DNA from: Vibrio sp. 10N.286.49.B1
GTDB lineage: Bacteria; Pseudomonadota; Gammaproteobacteria; Enterobacterales; Vibrionaceae
Assembly (NCBI RefSeq): GCF_002873335.1
Contig: NZ_MCUW01000014.1
Span: forward strand, 1-64,000
DNA length: 64,000 bases
Direction of reading: 5' to 3'
Below, piece after piece: positions 32,041 through 41,718 of the stretch; the stretch's first letter is position 1; each line of letters opens with the position of its first letter. The notes beneath the pieces were generated by a model. The model saw only the letters and a program-made list of their open reading frames with translations, ran no database searches and had not been told where the DNA came from. A program made the translations under genes and the position numbers.

Positions 32041-33021
32041 ATGACTAAGAAATGGATTACGGGTATTGATATCGGGCGCTACAGCGTCAAAGCCGTGGTT
32101 GTAAAGGTTGATTGCGCTCATATTACGATAGTAAACCATCTAGAACTGAAGGGTTCTGATTCTATTTTCTCCGATCCTCATACGTTAAAGCATCAAGAAA
32201 CTGTAAAGAATCTCAAAAAAATACGAAAAACCGCGCCTTTTTTTAGAAAAAAGGCGGCCATTGCATTACCGGATAGTGTGTCAATTAATAAGGTCATCAC
32301 CTTAGAGCATGGACTTGATGGTCAGGAGCAAGTCTTTGCCGTATTTCAGGCGATGGCTCATCAGACGCCATACCCATTAGAAGAACTGGCCTTAGATTTT
32401 TACAAAGAACCCTCAATGTCGGGCGCCAAAACCGAGGCGTATCGCGTTCATGTTGTTAAGCACGCTATCGTCGATAACTGGACCCAGCCCATAAAGAAAA
32501 TTGGCTACCGGCCAGAATATATGGACACGAATATTAACGCACTTCGTGGACTGCAGGTGTTGCTCGTTCAACAACAACCATGGCTACGAAACTGGGGAGT
32601 TCTGGACTTAGGGCATTACCATGTTGCCCTGTGCCCGCCTCAACCGTTATCACAAGATATGGCTAAGCAATGGTCTTATGAAAGTCATGAGCGCACAGGT
32701 GGTTCACTTAATAGTATTACGCCAAAGTCGCCAGCCGAGGTCATGATTGAACATTTGACCAGTAAGATATTAGCGCAACTGAAACTTTATCGGTCTATAC
32801 AAGGGGAGCAGGGGTTACAAGGCATAGTGTTGTGTGGCGGGCATGCTAACGATTCGAATATTGCCTGTTTGATTGAAAGGCTCACCGGTATGCCGATAAA
32901 GGCAATAGACTTACATGCCTGTGTGGATGTAGAGAGTGAAGGCGGTGCTCGATTGAATGGTTCTTTTGCGACGGCATTAGGTGTTGCCTACAACGCAATC
33001 CAATGGATGGAGGCGCATTAA
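32041..33021 (+). CDS. pilM: Type IV pilus assembly protein PilM
   Basis: Cytoplasmic actin-like ATP-binding protein that docks on the PilN N-terminus and links the motor to the alignment complex. The phosphate-binding strand GIDIGRYSVKAVVV is near the N-terminus and a second nucleotide motif is GIVLCGGHA. Length is 326 residues with the ATG at 32041 (MTKKWITGIDIG; GAGG upstream). The frame is open 19 codons further up but those are hydrophobic and not PilM-like. First gene of pilMNOPQ. Confidence 0.94.
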   Translation: MTKKWITGIDIGRYSVKAVVVKVDCAHITIVNHLELKGSDSIFSDPHTLKHQETVKNLKKIRKTAPFFRKKAAIALPDSVSINKVITLEHGLDGQEQVFAVFQAMAHQTPYPLEELALDFYKEPSMSGAKTEAYRVHVVKHAIVDNWTQPIKKIGYRPEYMDTNINALRGLQVLLVQQQPWLRNWGVLDLGHYHVALCPPQPLSQDMAKQWSYESHERTGGSLNSITPKSPAEVMIEHLTSKILAQLKLYRSIQGEQGLQGIVLCGGHANDSNIACLIERLTGMPIKAIDLHACVDVESEGGARLNGSFATALGVAYNAIQWMEAH

Positions 33022-33615
33022 ATGGAGATGGTTAACCTGCTGCCTTGGCGAGAAAGAAAACGTAATCATCACCGTCAGCGTTTTGTGGTCGCCGTCATAC
33101 TATCGGTGTTAGTCGCAATCATCGGTGTGCAAATAGCAGCCTGGTATGTGTCTTCTCAGATTGACGTGCAACAGGCGCGGCAACAATACCTTCAAAAGAA
33201 AATCGACGCGTATCAAAAAGACATTGCCTTGTTATCTGACATCGTAAAATTGCATGACACACTAGAGCAGCGTTTGCGTTATGTCGAAACCTTGCAAAGA
33301 CAGCGCAATAAAACCACTGCCGTTATGAACGTTCTCCCAGAGCTCATACCGAAAGGTGTCTATGTCGATAAGATTGTTATGGAAGGGACGCGTTTTAAAT
33401 TGAGTGGTATTAGTAGTCGAACCGCTAATTTAGCCCAGATGTTGGATCTTTTTGAGCGCTCAACGTTGTTAATCAATGTCGACATGCACTCGATTGTGCA
33501 TGGTAATCAGCGTTTTGGTCAGAGCTATCAGTCGTTCAATATTTCTTTTCAGTTTAACTCAGCGCGCTTAAGTGAGTGGGTCCCATCACCATCGCATGTG
33601 GTCGGAGCGCGTTAA
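33022..33615 (+). CDS. pilN: Type IV pilus inner-membrane assembly protein PilN
   Basis: Bitopic protein with a PilM-binding cytoplasmic peptide (MEMVNLLPWRERKR), one membrane span (about 23-45), a periplasmic coiled coil and a ferredoxin-like domain. Pairs with PilO. Length is 197 residues. Its ATG directly abuts the pilM stop; a second ATG lies two codons later, giving MVNLLPW, and either could be used. Confidence 0.93.
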   Translation: MEMVNLLPWRERKRNHHRQRFVVAVILSVLVAIIGVQIAAWYVSSQIDVQQARQQYLQKKIDAYQKDIALLSDIVKLHDTLEQRLRYVETLQRQRNKTTAVMNVLPELIPKGVYVDKIVMEGTRFKLSGISSRTANLAQMLDLFERSTLLINVDMHSIVHGNQRFGQSYQSFNISFQFNSARLSEWVPSPSHVVGAR

Positions 33616-33616
33616 G

Positions 33617-34234
33617 ATGAATATATCGACCCTCGAGTTAGACGAAATGGCAGATTGGCCTTTTGCTGCACAATGTTTTGTCGCGATCTTGCTGTCGCTA
33701 TTACTGTTGTGCGCTGGTGGTTATTTTATAGTCAAACCCGATTTAGATGAGTTGAGTGAACACAAACACCAAGAACTAACACTTAAATTAGAGCTCACTC
33801 GTATGGCGAAAAAAGCGGCCCTCCTACCGTTGATGCAATCCCAGCTTGATGAGCTGAATACACACTATGATTTTTTATTAGAGCAGCTGCCGGAGCAAAA
33901 AGAACTGGCGAGCTTATTGGCCGCCGTGAATGAGGAGGGGCTAAATAACGGGCTGACTTTTACGCGTATTGATTGGGGTAAGCGGGTTCCTCAAGACTTT
34001 TTATTAAAGTTGCCACTCGATATTGAGCTCACCGGGCATTACAACAGTATTGGTGATTATGCCCACGCAATCGCGCAGTTGCCGCGTATCGTTTTACTTG
34101 AAAATGCAGAATGGCAACGAGTCAGCCAAGAAAGCAGTACGTTGCACTTTCGTGTGAGGGCCTATACCTACCAGTTTCGAGAGAAATCACAGATAAACAT
34201 ACCTCAAACCCAGCGAGGGAATCGTGAGCAATAA
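33617..34234 (+). CDS. pilO: Type IV pilus inner-membrane assembly protein PilO
   Basis: Partner of PilN in the inner-membrane alignment complex: a short cytoplasmic start, one span (about 17-38), a coiled coil and a ferredoxin-like periplasmic domain (GLTFTRIDWG...IELTGHYNSIGDY). Length is 205 residues from the ATG at 33617, one base after the pilN stop. The open frame starts earlier, inside pilN, but without PilO similarity. Confidence 0.93.
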   Translation: MNISTLELDEMADWPFAAQCFVAILLSLLLLCAGGYFIVKPDLDELSEHKHQELTLKLELTRMAKKAALLPLMQSQLDELNTHYDFLLEQLPEQKELASLLAAVNEEGLNNGLTFTRIDWGKRVPQDFLLKLPLDIELTGHYNSIGDYAHAIAQLPRIVLLENAEWQRVSQESSTLHFRVRAYTYQFREKSQINIPQTQRGNREQ

Positions 34235-34727
34235 AGGTTGGATACTATTTGTTGTCATGCTTTTGGGGTGCCAGGCCAACGATAACTCGCTTGAAGATTT
34301 TGTTGCGAAAACCGAGGCTAATGTGGACGTTGAGGTCGATAAGCTCAAGCCAACTCAGTCTTTTCATGTCATGCCATTTTTATCTCATCCTGAAGGGTCA
34401 CCCTTTGAGCTACCTCAATTAGCGCAGGCACAGACACCCGCTTTTAGCGAAGTGTGTTGGCAACCTAAGGTTAGGGTTAAGGGGCGGTTAGAGCAATACC
34501 GACTTAATGAGCTACATCTAAAGGGAATAATGAGCAAAGGAGAAGCGCTTACTGGGTTGTTGCTGTTGCCAAATCGTCAGTTGGTTAAGGTCCGGAAGGG
34601 GCAGTATGTTGGAGAAAATAGCGGACAAATTAAACAGGTGACAGCAGAGGGTTTGGTTGTCAGCGAAACCTTATCGGATGGTCTAGGTTGTTGGTTTCAA
34701 AGACAAGTTAAGCTCACGTTGAATTGA
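34224..34727 (+). CDS. pilP: Type IV pilus lipoprotein PilP
   Basis: Inner-membrane lipoprotein that connects PilNO to the PilQ secretin. Signal peptide with lipobox LLGC (Cys16), a disordered linker, then the beta-sandwich domain (about 85-165). Length is 167 residues. GTG start overlapping the end of pilO by 11 nt, with CGAGGGA upstream. Confidence 0.92.
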   Translation: MSNKGWILFVVMLLGCQANDNSLEDFVAKTEANVDVEVDKLKPTQSFHVMPFLSHPEGSPFELPQLAQAQTPAFSEVCWQPKVRVKGRLEQYRLNELHLKGIMSKGEALTGLLLLPNRQLVKVRKGQYVGENSGQIKQVTAEGLVVSETLSDGLGCWFQRQVKLTLN

Positions 34728-34740
34728 TGGAGAAGTCGTC

Positions 34741-36438
34741 GTGCTAGGGATAAATAGAAAGTTGCTCAATGGTGTTATAAGCCTTGTATGCCTATTGACG
34801 TCAATGTGCAGTATGGCAAACATCCCAAGCAATGCATTGAAAAATGTGTCGTTTGAACTCAATGCGAAAAAGCAGGGTGTTATCGTTGTCGATCTGTTGA
34901 ATCACGGCAGTGTTGTGGATGTAGAAGGTATGAATAATGGTCTCAGTGTGGTCTTGAAGCAGACCAAGATACGGCCAGAGCAACTGTCGATTTTGGATGT
35001 TAAAGACTTTGCAACCCCAGTAAATCAGCTCGAACTTTTTGATGACGCTCCTGATGTTCGTTTATTGGTTGAAACCAAGGCTAACGTAGATTACGTCTAT
35101 GAAATACAAAAAAATCAACTCCGAGTGACCATCGTTCCTATGACGAAAGCCAGAACCGATGAGCAGCAATTTCTGCTCGCCAATAAAGGCAAGCTGACAT
35201 CGATTAATTTTCAGGATATCCCAGTGAGAAGCGTATTGCAGCTATTGGCGGGTTATAACGATTTTAATCTGGTTGTGTCTGACACCGTACAAGGGAATTT
35301 AACGTTGAGGTTGGATGGCGTGCAGTGGACTGAGGTGCTAGACATTATTCTGCGAGTGAAGGGGCTTGATAAGCGGGTGAATGGTAATGTGGTTTTGGTT
35401 GCACCGAAGGCAGAGTTAGATTTGCAAGAAAAACTGGCGCTGGAGAAAGGCCGTCTCGAAGAGGAAATTGGTACGCTTAACTCTGAGATTATTAGGATTA
35501 ATTATGCCAAAGCCTCTGAGATCGCAGTGATGATAGGGGGAGAAGGTGAAGTGAGTATGTTGTCTGAGCGCGGCTCCATTGCCATTGATGAGCGCACAAA
35601 TTCGCTGTTAATTCGAGAGTTGCCAAGTAACATTACCGTGATTCGAGAGATTATTGCCTCATTGGATGTACCGGTAAAGCAGGTCCAGATTGAGGCGCGT
35701 ATTGTCACGATTAATGAAGGCAATATGGATGAATTGGGTATTCGCTGGGGCATCACTAAGGTGAATGGTGATACCACAATAGGGGGCTCAATTGAAAATA
35801 ATTTAGCGACCATTGGGCTCTATGATTCGGGCGATGATTTTGTTGATGACTTTTTGAATGTCAATCTTGGAGCCACATCAGATAGCGCGGCAAGACTGGC
35901 ATTTCAGGTCGCCAGTTTAGGGTCTAATGTCTTGCTGGATTTAGAATTGTCTGCCCTTCAGCAAGAATCAAAAGCCGAAATCATATCGAGTCCTAGGTTG
36001 ATTACGACCAATAAGAAGTCGGCGTATATTGAACAAGGAACGGAGATACCTTATCTAAAAGCTGCTTCTAGTGGCGCGACAGCGGTAGAATTTAAAAAAG
36101 CGGTATTATCTTTGACGGTTACGCCGCAAATTACGCCGGATAATCGACTTATTTTAGACCTCAACGTCACTCAAGATAGACCCAGCCAAGTCGTGAAAAC
36201 AGGGGAAGGGGAGGCTGTTGCCATTGATACGCAACGGATCGGGACACAAGTGCTCGTCAACAATGGTGAGACGGTCGTGTTGGGCGGTATTTTTCAACAC
36301 AGTATTACCAATAGCGTCGATAAAGTCCCATTGTTAGGGGATATTCCTGGTTTAGGGGCGTTATTTAGGCGAACTTACGAAAAAGTGGGGAAAAGCGAAT
36401 TATTGATCTTTGTGACGCCAGAAATAATTGTACAGTAA
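34741..36438 (+). CDS. pilQ: Type IV pilus secretin PilQ
   Basis: Outer-membrane channel through which the pilus passes; in Vibrio also needed for DNA-uptake pili. GTG start, signal peptide (about 1-27), AMIN domain (about 30-130), STN/N0 domain (about 165-220), an N1 domain, and the secretin core from about 320 (VPVKQVQIEARIVTINE) to the C-terminus with VPLLGDIPGLGALFRR. Length is 565 residues, shorter than Neisseria or Pseudomonas PilQ because it has a reduced AMIN region. Confidence 0.95.
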   Translation: MLGINRKLLNGVISLVCLLTSMCSMANIPSNALKNVSFELNAKKQGVIVVDLLNHGSVVDVEGMNNGLSVVLKQTKIRPEQLSILDVKDFATPVNQLELFDDAPDVRLLVETKANVDYVYEIQKNQLRVTIVPMTKARTDEQQFLLANKGKLTSINFQDIPVRSVLQLLAGYNDFNLVVSDTVQGNLTLRLDGVQWTEVLDIILRVKGLDKRVNGNVVLVAPKAELDLQEKLALEKGRLEEEIGTLNSEIIRINYAKASEIAVMIGGEGEVSMLSERGSIAIDERTNSLLIRELPSNITVIREIIASLDVPVKQVQIEARIVTINEGNMDELGIRWGITKVNGDTTIGGSIENNLATIGLYDSGDDFVDDFLNVNLGATSDSAARLAFQVASLGSNVLLDLELSALQQESKAEIISSPRLITTNKKSAYIEQGTEIPYLKAASSGATAVEFKKAVLSLTVTPQITPDNRLILDLNVTQDRPSQVVKTGEGEAVAIDTQRIGTQVLVNNGETVVLGGIFQHSITNSVDKVPLLGDIPGLGALFRRTYEKVGKSELLIFVTPEIIVQ

Positions 36439-36632
36439 CTAATTGTAAATGCTCACTTTATTGAAAATAGTGAAAAATAAAGTTGCATTACGGTCACCTT
36501 ACCTTGATAATTTCGGGTCTTATCACGTCTTGTCTGTGAGGAATCGGTGTCACAAGCCCTTTTCCCGATGCTTTTTTTCGGTATTTTCTTGTGGCGATGT
36601 CATTGAATTAACGTTGTAAATTACTGCTAAAC

Positions 36633-37151
36633 ATGGCTGAAAAACGTAATATTTTTCTTGTTGGCCCTATGGGCGCCGGCAAAAGCACTATCGGTAGACA
36701 CCTAGCTCAACAACTTCATATGGAGTTTGTTGATTCTGATACCGTTATTGAAGAACGCACTGGTGCAGACATCTCTTGGGTGTTTGACGTCGAGGGCGAA
36801 GAAGGCTTCCGCATTCGTGAAGAGTCAGTGATTAATGATCTGACTGAGGAGCAAGGCATTGTCCTTGCGACTGGTGGTGGTTCGGTTAAGAGTAAAGAAA
36901 ACCGTAATCGACTATCTGCACGCGGAATCGTTGTATATTTAGAAACCACAATTGAAAAGCAGCTTGCTCGCACCAACCGCGACAAAAAGCGCCCATTACT
37001 GCAAACGGATGATCCGCGTGAAGTATTGGAATCGCTCGCGGATGAACGCAACAACTTGTACAAAGATGTGGCGGACTACACTGTGCGTACTGATGATCAA
37101 AGTGCAAAAGTGGTAGCCAACCAAATCGTAAAAATGCTAGAAGAAGGTTAA
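36633..37151 (+). CDS. aroK: Shikimate kinase I
   Basis: Phosphorylates shikimate on the aromatic pathway. Walker [10 protein letters not shown] at 11-19, shikimate-binding DSD at 34-36, GGG region ATGGGSV, and the lid arginine segment NRDKKRPLL. Length is 172 residues. 194 nt separate it from pilQ; aroB follows 29 nt later. Confidence 0.97.
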   Translation: MAEKRNIFLVGPMGAGKSTIGRHLAQQLHMEFVDSDTVIEERTGADISWVFDVEGEEGFRIREESVINDLTEEQGIVLATGGGSVKSKENRNRLSARGIVVYLETTIEKQLARTNRDKKRPLLQTDDPREVLESLADERNNLYKDVADYTVRTDDQSAKVVANQIVKMLEEG

Positions 37152-37180
37152 TTACAACCTTCTTGAACGGAGAGCAAACC

Positions 37181-38266
37181 ATGGAACGGATTACGGTTAA
37201 TCTTGGTGAGCGTAGCTACCCTATTTCAATTGGTGCCGGGTTATTTAATGACTCGGCGCAATTTTCTCAAATTCCAGATGGAAAATCGGTGGTACTGATT
37301 ACCAATACCACGGTTTCCCCTCTTTATTCTCAAGCCATCCTCAATCAATTGGATAGCAAAGGTTGTCAAACCTCGTTGCTAGAATTGCCTGATGGTGAGC
37401 AATACAAAACACTTGAGACCTTCAACACAATTATGACGCACCTACTATCCGGTAATTATGGCCGTGATGTTGTCGTGGTGGCATTAGGTGGGGGGGTTAT
37501 TGGTGATCTTGTTGGGTTTTCGGCAGCGTGTTTTCAGCGCGGTGTTGATTTTATCCAAATCCCCACAACTCTACTTTCCCAAGTCGACTCTTCGGTAGGG
37601 GGTAAAACCGCAGTTAATCATAGTCTAGGTAAAAATATGATTGGTGCATTTTATCAACCTCAATCGGTGATTATCGATATTAATTGCTTGGACACATTGC
37701 CGGAGCGAGAATTTGCTGCGGGTATGGCTGAAGTGATTAAGTATGGGATCATCTACGATGCGGAATTCTTTGATTGGCTGGAGAGTAATCTTGATAAGCT
37801 TTATCAACGGGATCAAGTAGCATTGACTTACGCCATTGCGCGTTGTTGTGCCATCAAGGCTGAAGTGGTGGCGTTGGATGAGAAAGAATCCGGTATTCGA
37901 GCATTATTGAACCTAGGTCATACATTTGGTCATGCCATTGAAACTGAACTAGGGTATGGTAAATGGCTACATGGAGAAGCGGTATCGTCTGGTACGGTGA
38001 TGGCAGCGCATACAGCGCAGTTGCTTGGTGATATTTCAGCAGCGCAAGTTGAACGAATTATCACGATTTTAACGCGCGCAAAACTGCCTGTTCACACACC
38101 AGAATCAATGACATTTGATGATTTCATGAGTCATATGATGCGAGATAAAAAAGTGTTGTCTGGTCAGCTTCGTTTGGTATTGCCAACGACGATCGGTGAT
38201 GCTCAAGTTGTCTCTGATGTACCCAATGAGTTGATTGAGAAAGCGATTGATAAGTGCCGTATCTAA
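37181..38266 (+). CDS. aroB: 3-dehydroquinate synthase
   Basis: Converts DAHP to 3-dehydroquinate with NAD+ and zinc. The [11 protein letters not shown] nucleotide loop, [19 protein letters not shown], and the zinc ligands in the [11 protein letters not shown] region are all present. Length is 361 residues (E. coli 362) from the ATG at 37181, which has GGAGAG upstream. Cotranscribed with aroK. Confidence 0.97.
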   Translation: MERITVNLGERSYPISIGAGLFNDSAQFSQIPDGKSVVLITNTTVSPLYSQAILNQLDSKGCQTSLLELPDGEQYKTLETFNTIMTHLLSGNYGRDVVVVALGGGVIGDLVGFSAACFQRGVDFIQIPTTLLSQVDSSVGGKTAVNHSLGKNMIGAFYQPQSVIIDINCLDTLPEREFAAGMAEVIKYGIIYDAEFFDWLESNLDKLYQRDQVALTYAIARCCAIKAEVVALDEKESGIRALLNLGHTFGHAIETELGYGKWLHGEAVSSGTVMAAHTAQLLGDISAAQVERIITILTRAKLPVHTPESMTFDDFMSHMMRDKKVLSGQLRLVLPTTIGDAQVVSDVPNELIEKAIDKCRI

Positions 38267-38305
38267 CTGCTGAACAATAAGTTAGTAGGTATTTGATTCA
38301 TCGAC

Positions 38306-38333
38306 AAAAGGCTCCTAATAGGGGCCTTTTTTA
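38306..38333 (+). terminator. Intrinsic terminator after aroB
   Basis: AAAAGGCTCC pairs with GGGGCCTTTT (one U-G) around TAATA, then TT. It separates aroKB from damX, which in E. coli are one transcript. Confidence 0.85.
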
Positions 38334-38388
38334 GATCTCAGGGTTCTTTGCTGGCCCGAATTGCGTGTGGTTTTGAGCGTTTCGTGTC

Positions 38389-38431
38389 TTAATATTAGCG
38401 TTTTTCCTTTTAACATTAGCGTTTCGCCGTT
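38389..38431. repeat. Imperfect direct repeat upstream of damX
   Basis: Two copies of about 19 bp, TTAATATTAGCGTTTTTCC and TTAACATTAGCGTTTCGCC, about 24 bp apart, in the aroB-damX gap. A shorter AGCGTTTCG lies just upstream. Confidence 0.6.
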
Positions 38432-38484
38432 AAATTGAAACACCTCACCTTTGAACTTAAGCCTTAAGTGTGAGGGGGGGGGTA

Positions 38485-38529
38485 TTTTGACACGAAGAAC
38501 TTTGACACGAAGAATTTTGACACGAAGAG
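38485..38529. repeat. 15-bp tandem triplicate directly upstream of damX
   Basis: Three head-to-tail 15-mers (TTTTGACACGAAGAA, CTTTGACACGAAGAA, TTTTGACACGAAGAG), ending 10 nt before the annotated damX ATG. Each unit contains a TTGACA, so three -35-like hexamers lie in phase. Confidence 0.9.
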
Positions 38530-38539
38530 TAACGAGCCA

Positions 38540-39997
38540 ATGAGTTTGTCTTATGAAATGCGAGTGATGGAATTGGACTCGCAGACCCATCTTCTAGAAC
38601 GACTGCAGTTACTGACTCAGTTTTCATCGAACTTTGTTGCGGTGAAAGGAGAGGCTGGGATGGGAAAAACATGGCTGTCGCATCGTTACTTGGAATCATG
38701 GGCACATGGCAAAAATCAGTCGTTGGTCACCAGTTTTCCCAATCAAGATGATCAGGTAATTCGTGGCAATATATTACGTCAGCTGTTTCCATTGGCTTTG
38801 TATAGTGAGACCGATACCTTACAAGACAGCGTTGAGCGAATTCTAGAGGGAGAGGCTTGCGATGTGGTGGTCGTTGTTGATGACGCCCAGTATTTATCTC
38901 AAGCGCTCTTGGCTGAGCTTTGGTTACTTGTTCTTGCTACGCATAATGTCGGTCATCAAACGGTGAGTGTGGTGCTGTTCACTGCCAGCAATCATACATA
39001 CGGTCGTGTTGCTCGGCTTAGCCATGGTTTAGAGATTAAACCGATAGAGTTGGAAGTCGATGAGCTGTCTAAATCGGAAGCCAAACGGCTTTTTGAGACA
39101 TTAGTGTTACGCTACGCTGATGAAAGTGTTGAAAAAAGAATCAAAACTGCGTTTACTAAGGCGAGACCCATCCCTGGGGATATCTTGGTACTAGGAGAGC
39201 AAACAATGGAAAAGAAAGTGATTATTCGTTCACTGGTTGGCTCGCCAGCTAAGATTGCTGCATTGGTTATTGTGTTGATCATTCTTATTTTTTTAGGCTA
39301 CCGCTCATTGCTGCAACCATCAAATGACCAAGTTGAGGTTATCGATAGTGGTGACGACGTCGTGATCACCACACCGGATTCTGATATTGATGCGTCGTCT
39401 GCGGAGCAAATTAGCAATGCTAATCAAGAAATGCCGGCAGTGGAATCTACCATTGATGATTCTATGGCGTTGCCTCCTCAGGTGACCTCTGAGACCGCTA
39501 GCGTGGGGGAACCAGAAAGTGGTGAGCGAGTGGTGATTACCTCTGATGTCGTTGATGCCTTATTAGAAGATAATACAGCGATTGCGGTGGCCAAGGCTGC
39601 TGAGATCCAAGCGGTAGTGCTACCGGAAAATACGGTTGTGGATGTAGAGAGTGATGAGGTGCTGCAAACACCGATTACCTTCTCTTTTGCCCGTGATGAG
39701 CTAAAAGCGATGGCAGCCAACACGTACACCTTGCAAATGTCAGCGATGACGAGCATGGATGACGTGCAACGTTTTTTGAATGAACACACGTTTGAAAAGC
39801 CAGTGCGCGTATACCCAACTATTCGTAATGGTGAGAAGTGGTACATCGTGACTTACGATCAGTATTCGAGTATTCAGGCAGCACGTGATGCGGCTGAGGC
39901 GTTACCTGAGGCGCTGCGTTCGCTTGGGGCTTGGGCAAAATCATTGAGCCAAGTTCATCGGGAAATTGATCGTGGGCAAGCGTCGTCTTCGCAGTAA
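38540..39997 (+). CDS. damX: DamX-type division protein with N-terminal AAA ATPase and C-terminal SPOR domain
   Basis: Residues about 10-215 form an ExeA/MSHA-biogenesis-like ATPase with Walker A GEAGMGKT (37-44) and Walker B VVVVVDDAQ. A membrane span follows (about 232-252), then an acidic Ser/Thr-rich linker and a SPOR domain (about 393-475) that binds septal glycan. Length is 485 residues. E. coli DamX lacks the ATPase, but position directly before dam and the SPOR end identify the gene; the ATPase form is usual in Vibrio. The ribosome-binding site is weak, and starts at 38558 or 38567 are possible. Confidence 0.85.
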   Translation: MSLSYEMRVMELDSQTHLLERLQLLTQFSSNFVAVKGEAGMGKTWLSHRYLESWAHGKNQSLVTSFPNQDDQVIRGNILRQLFPLALYSETDTLQDSVERILEGEACDVVVVVDDAQYLSQALLAELWLLVLATHNVGHQTVSVVLFTASNHTYGRVARLSHGLEIKPIELEVDELSKSEAKRLFETLVLRYADESVEKRIKTAFTKARPIPGDILVLGEQTMEKKVIIRSLVGSPAKIAALVIVLIILIFLGYRSLLQPSNDQVEVIDSGDDVVITTPDSDIDASSAEQISNANQEMPAVESTIDDSMALPPQVTSETASVGEPESGERVVITSDVVDALLEDNTAIAVAKAAEIQAVVLPENTVVDVESDEVLQTPITFSFARDELKAMAANTYTLQMSAMTSMDDVQRFLNEHTFEKPVRVYPTIRNGEKWYIVTYDQYSSIQAARDAAEALPEALRSLGAWAKSLSQVHREIDRGQASSSQ

Positions 39998-40096
39998 GTT
40001 CAAGGCTGTGTTGATGCGAGAAAGGTCAACATAACAGATTGAATTATGATATATTCCCCTCCCTTAAATTTTGGGTGGCAGTAAATAGAGCAAGCA

Positions 40097-40957
40097 ATGA
40101 AAAAGCAACGCGCCTTTCTAAAGTGGGCTGGTGGAAAGTATGGCTTAGTCGAAGATATTCAAAAGCATTTACCAGACGCTAGGAAATTGGTGGAGCCCTT
40201 TGTTGGTGCTGGTTCTGTCTTTTTGAATACCGATTATGACCAGTATTTACTCGCCGATATAAACCCGGATTTAATTAATCTCTACAATCTGCTAAAAAAC
40301 GATCCAGATCGGTACATTGAAGAAGCCAAGCGCTTCTTTACCCCTGAGCATAATCGCAAAGAGGTGTACCTTGGGGTGCGTGCTGATTTTAATCAGAGCG
40401 ATGATGTATTGTTTCGTTCTGTTGCCTTTCTATATATGAATCGATTCGGTTTTAATGGCTTGTGCCGTTACAACAAAAAAGGCGGCTTTAACGTACCTTT
40501 TGGTTCTTATAAAAAGCCTTATTTTCCAGAAAAAGAGCTGATTTTTTTCGCAGAAAAAGCCAAAAAAGCCACGTTTGTCTGTGAGGGTTACCCAGAAACC
40601 TTCAGTCGCGCTCGCAAGGGGTGCGTTGTGTATTGTGACCCGCCTTATGCCCCGCTTTCGAATACGGCAAACTTTACCTCGTACGCGGGCAACGGTTTCT
40701 CGTTAGATGACCAAGCCGCATTAGCGGATATCGCGGAACATACGGCTTTCGACCGCCAGATTCCTGTGCTGATTTCCAATCACGACACAACGTTGACACG
40801 ACGCCTATATCACGGCGCTCAGCTCAATGTGGTGAAGGTGAAACGTACCATTAGTCGTAATGGCTCTGGGCGTAATAAGGTGGATGAGTTACTTGCGTTA
40901 TTTGAAGCTAAAGCCAAGCCTGAAGCAAAAGTGATATCGGATTTGGATAAGCGCTAG
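40097..40957 (+). CDS. dam: DNA adenine methylase Dam (GATC)
   Basis: N6-adenine methyltransferase acting on GATC; directs mismatch repair and replication timing, and is essential for two-chromosome replication in V. cholerae. Alpha-class order: SAM motif PFVGAG at 34-39, target recognition in the middle, catalytic DPPY at 181-184. Length is 286 residues (E. coli 278). 99 nt after damX with a TATATT-like -10 in the gap. Confidence 0.97.
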   Translation: MKKQRAFLKWAGGKYGLVEDIQKHLPDARKLVEPFVGAGSVFLNTDYDQYLLADINPDLINLYNLLKNDPDRYIEEAKRFFTPEHNRKEVYLGVRADFNQSDDVLFRSVAFLYMNRFGFNGLCRYNKKGGFNVPFGSYKKPYFPEKELIFFAEKAKKATFVCEGYPETFSRARKGCVVYCDPPYAPLSNTANFTSYAGNGFSLDDQAALADIAEHTAFDRQIPVLISNHDTTLTRRLYHGAQLNVVKVKRTISRNGSGRNKVDELLALFEAKAKPEAKVISDLDKR

Positions 40958-41027
40958 GCTTTCTTGACCGCCTTCGGTAGAATTGCGCGCAATTGTTGCT
41001 CGCTAATCCATTCTATTGAGGTCAGGT

Positions 41028-41702
41028 ATGACAGATTTTCTAATTGCGCCATCCATTTTATCCGCTGATTTTGCACGTCTTGGTGAAGACGTTGAAAAAG
41101 TGCTAGCTGCTGGCGCTGATGTTATCCATTTCGATGTCATGGATAACCATTTCGTACCTAACCTGAGCTTTGGCGCGCCAATCTGTAAAGCGCTTCGTGA
41201 TTACGGTATTACGGCTCCAATTGACGTACATTTGATGGTAAAACCTGTAGATAGCCTGGTTCCTGATTTTGCGAAAGCGGGCGCTTCTATGATTACCTTC
41301 CACATTGAAGCAACTGACCACGTGGATCGCACCCTACAACTGATCAAAGAAAATGGTTGTAAAGCTGGGGTAGTACTTAACCCAGCCACACCATTAACTT
41401 GTCTTGATTACATCCTTGATAAAGTTGACATGATCTTGCTGATGTCAGTTAACCCTGGTTTCGGTGGTCAATCTTTCATCCCTTCTGCTCTTGATAAACT
41501 GCGTGAAGTTCGTCGTCTTATTGATGCTTCTGGCCGTGATATTCGTCTTGAAATCGATGGTGGTGTTAAAGTGGATAATATTCGCGAAATCGCGGAAGCG
41601 GGCGCCGATATGTTTGTCGCAGGTTCTGCTATTTTCAATCGTCCTGATTACAAAGAAGTGATCGACGAAATGCGTGCTGAGCTTGCGAAAGTACAAAAGT
41701 AA
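41028..41702 (+). CDS. rpe: Ribulose-phosphate 3-epimerase
   Basis: Interconverts ribulose-5-P and xylulose-5-P. TIM-barrel with [21 protein letters not shown] (metal His/Asp), [10 protein letters not shown] and EIDGGV. 224 residues from the ATG at 41028 (GAGGTCAGG upstream). Followed by gph after 16 nt. Confidence 0.97.
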   Translation: MTDFLIAPSILSADFARLGEDVEKVLAAGADVIHFDVMDNHFVPNLSFGAPICKALRDYGITAPIDVHLMVKPVDSLVPDFAKAGASMITFHIEATDHVDRTLQLIKENGCKAGVVLNPATPLTCLDYILDKVDMILLMSVNPGFGGQSFIPSALDKLREVRRLIDASGRDIRLEIDGGVKVDNIREIAEAGADMFVAGSAIFNRPDYKEVIDEMRAELAKVQK

Positions 41703-41718
41703 TCAAGAGAATTAATGA

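Noticed and set aside
38315..38590. Minus-strand open frame of 91 codons over the repeats upstream of damX
   Set aside because: It is low complexity, arises from repeat sequence, overlaps the damX start and has no recognisable domain.
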